Notes under the pieces: generated by a model
Told to the model about the DNA's origin: nothing
Seen by the model: the letters and a program-made list of their open reading frames with translations, nothing else
Databases searched by the model: none
Program-made: the position numbers and the translations under genes
Source: Aminipila terrae
GTDB taxonomy: Bacteria; Bacillota; Clostridia; Peptostreptococcales; Anaerovoracaceae
Length of the DNA: 64,000 nt
NCBI RefSeq assembly: GCF_010120715.1
Contig: NZ_CP047591.1
Coordinates: forward strand, 62,001 to 126,000
Direction: 5' to 3'
Shown here: positions 62,266 to 64,000 of the stretch, piece after piece
Numbering within the stretch: position 1 is the first letter of the stretch
Layout: every line of letters begins with the position of its first letter

Positions 62266-63981
62266 CTATATAGCATCCTTAAATTCTTTATTTGTGATAT
62301 TATTTTCCTTAAACTGAATATCAGAAAGCACTGCTTCTGCAATTTTTTTACAGGAATCGCCGATTCTTTCTATATTATGAACTATATCTGTATACATAAC
62401 GGTAAATTCAGGGGAACAGCTTTTATCGTAAAGTCTTTTAATATGCTGTCTCTTTAATCGTTCTTCTGTTCTGTTCATTTCTTCTTCCTGAACAAGAAGG
62501 TCTTTAGCACGGTTCAAATCTCCTTCTTCAAGAGCTTTAATAGTGGTTCTTGTCATTCGTAATGCCTGATCAAAACATTCATAAATCTCTGCACAGGCAA
62601 TGTCAGAGAACTCATAACCATTTTTTATTTTCTCATCAGCAAATTCTGCAATATTTATGCAATTGTCACCTATATGTTCAATATCAGATGCAATATGAAT
62701 CAGTCCTGAAACAATATTCCCCTGATGTTCTGTCAATGTGTCTGTAGCAAAAATGGAGGCTAAATATTTAACCGTTTCTTCTTGAAGATTATTGACAATG
62801 TCTTCCGTTTTAAACACTTCCTTAATAGCCTCTGAATCATTAGCCAGAAATGCTTTCTTAACATCCTTGATCATCTGCAAAGCAAAATCTGCAATTCTTA
62901 AAAGTTCTTTCGTTGCAAGGTGTATGGCAAAAACTGGTTGTTCAATTATATTATAATCCAGGAAATGTGGTTGTGAAGGAAGTTTATCTGTATCTTTACT
63001 TGGGATAATCTTCATGACAATTTTAACCAGTAGCCAGATAAAAGGTAAGAAAATCAGTGTATTTATAATGTTAAAAAACATATGAGCATTTGCAATTTGT
63101 CTGGATATAACTTCATATTCCAATCCTGCAGGGGAAATATACTGAACCATTCTGCAATAGAAAGAGATAAAAAACATAAAGATAAAAGTACCGGTAACAT
63201 TAAAGATTATATGGGCTGCAGCCGTACGTTTTGCATTCGCCGGTGCTCCAACAGATGCGACCACTGCTGTAATAGTTGTACCAATATTTGTTCCAAATAT
63301 AATTGGCAGTGCTGCCTGAAGTCCCACAACACTGGAAACTCCGTCAGGCCCCACCTGGCTGGCAAGATTTTGCAATACCGCAATAGAAGCAGTGCTGCTT
63401 TGAACAAGAGCCGTTATTAATGCACCGGTTATAACCCCAATAACAGGTATTTCTTTAACTGACATAAAAAACTGGATTACTTCAGGTAATTCTGCTATTG
63501 TTTTCATCACATTGCCCATGATATTAATACTTAAAAACAGCAGACCAAAAGCGAAAATAGTCTGACCAGCATTGGTCCAGTTCTCTTTTTTCATAAAAAC
63601 ATGCAGGATAAAACCAATAAGAATAAATATCCATAAATAATTGCCAACTTTAAAGGCAATAAGCTGTGCCGTTACAGTGGTACCTATATTGGCACCCAGT
63701 ACAATACTAATAGCCTGAGGTAAATTCATAAGTCCTGCACTAACAAATCCTATGACCATTACAGTTGTCGCACTGCTGCTTTGCAGCACCACTGCGGTTA
63801 AAGCCCCTACTATAACTCCAATCAATGGATTTTTGGTTAAAAGTGACAGAACCTTTCTCATTTTTTCTCCAGCAGTCTTCTGTAATCCATCACTCATCAG
63901 GTTCATTCCATAAATAAATATTGCTAAACTACCAAGTAATGTAATCCCAACCTGAAACCAGTTAACTTCCATTTTATTCAC
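62266..63981 (-). CDS. Na/Pi cotransporter with C-terminal PhoU-like domain
   Basis: 571 residues, NptA/PhoU type. Two inverted Na/Pi repeats with QSSSATTVMVIGFVSAG and LGANIGTTVTAQLIA, then QSSTASIAVLQNLA and FGTNIGTTITAVVAS. About ten membrane segments to residue ~320. The C-terminal ~220 residues are two PhoU-like helical bundles (IASDIEHIGDNCINIAEFAD, IVHNIERIGDSCKKIAEAV). Imports phosphate with sodium. Precedes phoBR; coregulation is inferred. Confidence 0.93.
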   Translation of the reverse strand: MNKMEVNWFQVGITLLGSLAIFIYGMNLMSDGLQKTAGEKMRKVLSLLTKNPLIGVIVGALTAVVLQSSSATTVMVIGFVSAGLMNLPQAISIVLGANIGTTVTAQLIAFKVGNYLWIFILIGFILHVFMKKENWTNAGQTIFAFGLLFLSINIMGNVMKTIAELPEVIQFFMSVKEIPVIGVITGALITALVQSSTASIAVLQNLASQVGPDGVSSVVGLQAALPIIFGTNIGTTITAVVASVGAPANAKRTAAAHIIFNVTGTFIFMFFISFYCRMVQYISPAGLEYEVISRQIANAHMFFNIINTLIFLPFIWLLVKIVMKIIPSKDTDKLPSQPHFLDYNIIEQPVFAIHLATKELLRIADFALQMIKDVKKAFLANDSEAIKEVFKTEDIVNNLQEETVKYLASIFATDTLTEHQGNIVSGLIHIASDIEHIGDNCINIAEFADEKIKNGYEFSDIACAEIYECFDQALRMTRTTIKALEEGDLNRAKDLLVQEEEMNRTEERLKRQHIKRLYDKSCSPEFTVMYTDIVHNIERIGDSCKKIAEAVLSDIQFKENNITNKEFKDAI

Positions 63982-64000
63982 CTCTCAATTGCACATAAAT

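Overview
The window looks like chromosome of a low-GC, anaerobic, Gram-positive member of the Clostridia (Bacillota). Pointers are AGGAGG-type ribosome sites, an ispH-S1 fusion, ruvCAB-spoIID-queA-tgt gene order, argR-recN, a Tad pilus locus, and a lipoyl-domain dihydrolipoamide dehydrogenase beside lplA. A finer placement (for example Anaerovoracaceae) would be a guess. No rRNA, tRNA or CRISPR array was seen.

Layout. (1) 1-6.4 kb: a cut-off GLUG-repeat surface protein, a LytTR two-component system, and a WYL regulator with a PfpI/DJ-1 protein. Matching 21-bp-spaced direct repeats lie upstream of the surface protein and of the kinase. (2) 6.4-12.7 kb: an operon of AhpD-like CMD protein, lipoyl-Lpd and LplA beside a MarR regulator, then wreckage (a dead ribosomal protein S4 paralogue, a possible relaxase tail) and a membrane protein. 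(3) 12.8-31.7 kb: an accessory array. Seven degenerate copies of the 3' end of an rlmD-like gene, all in the same orientation as the intact rlmD at 31.7-32.9 kb, separate modules of one to a few genes: BlaI/M56-LCP; radical SAM/LysO; LysR/dimethylargininase; WYL/flavin protein; C39-like peptidase/lipoprotein; Xre, dead retron-type RT and BlaI/M56; BRO-type antirepressor. This reads as repeated site-specific integration at the rlmD 3' end. The only recombinase seen in it is a serine-recombinase fragment. (4) 31.7-41.3 kb: housekeeping genes rlmD, tgt, queA, spoIID-like, ruvB, ruvA, ruvC, then argR and recN. (5) 41.4-46.9 kb: two near-duplicate chemoreceptors, each with a terminator-bearing leader, and aroK. 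(6) 47-51.8 kb: ispH-S1, rarA, SPOR protein and small proteins. (7) 51.9-58.1 kb: Tad/Flp pilus genes. (8) 58.2-64 kb: KefB-type antiporter, phoR, phoB and a Na/Pi symporter.

Six reading-frame breaks, including one in the Walker A of ruvB, can each be repaired by adding one base to a homopolymer run. They may be sequence errors rather than gene decay. Several starts were moved from the longest open frame to a Met with a clear ribosome site.
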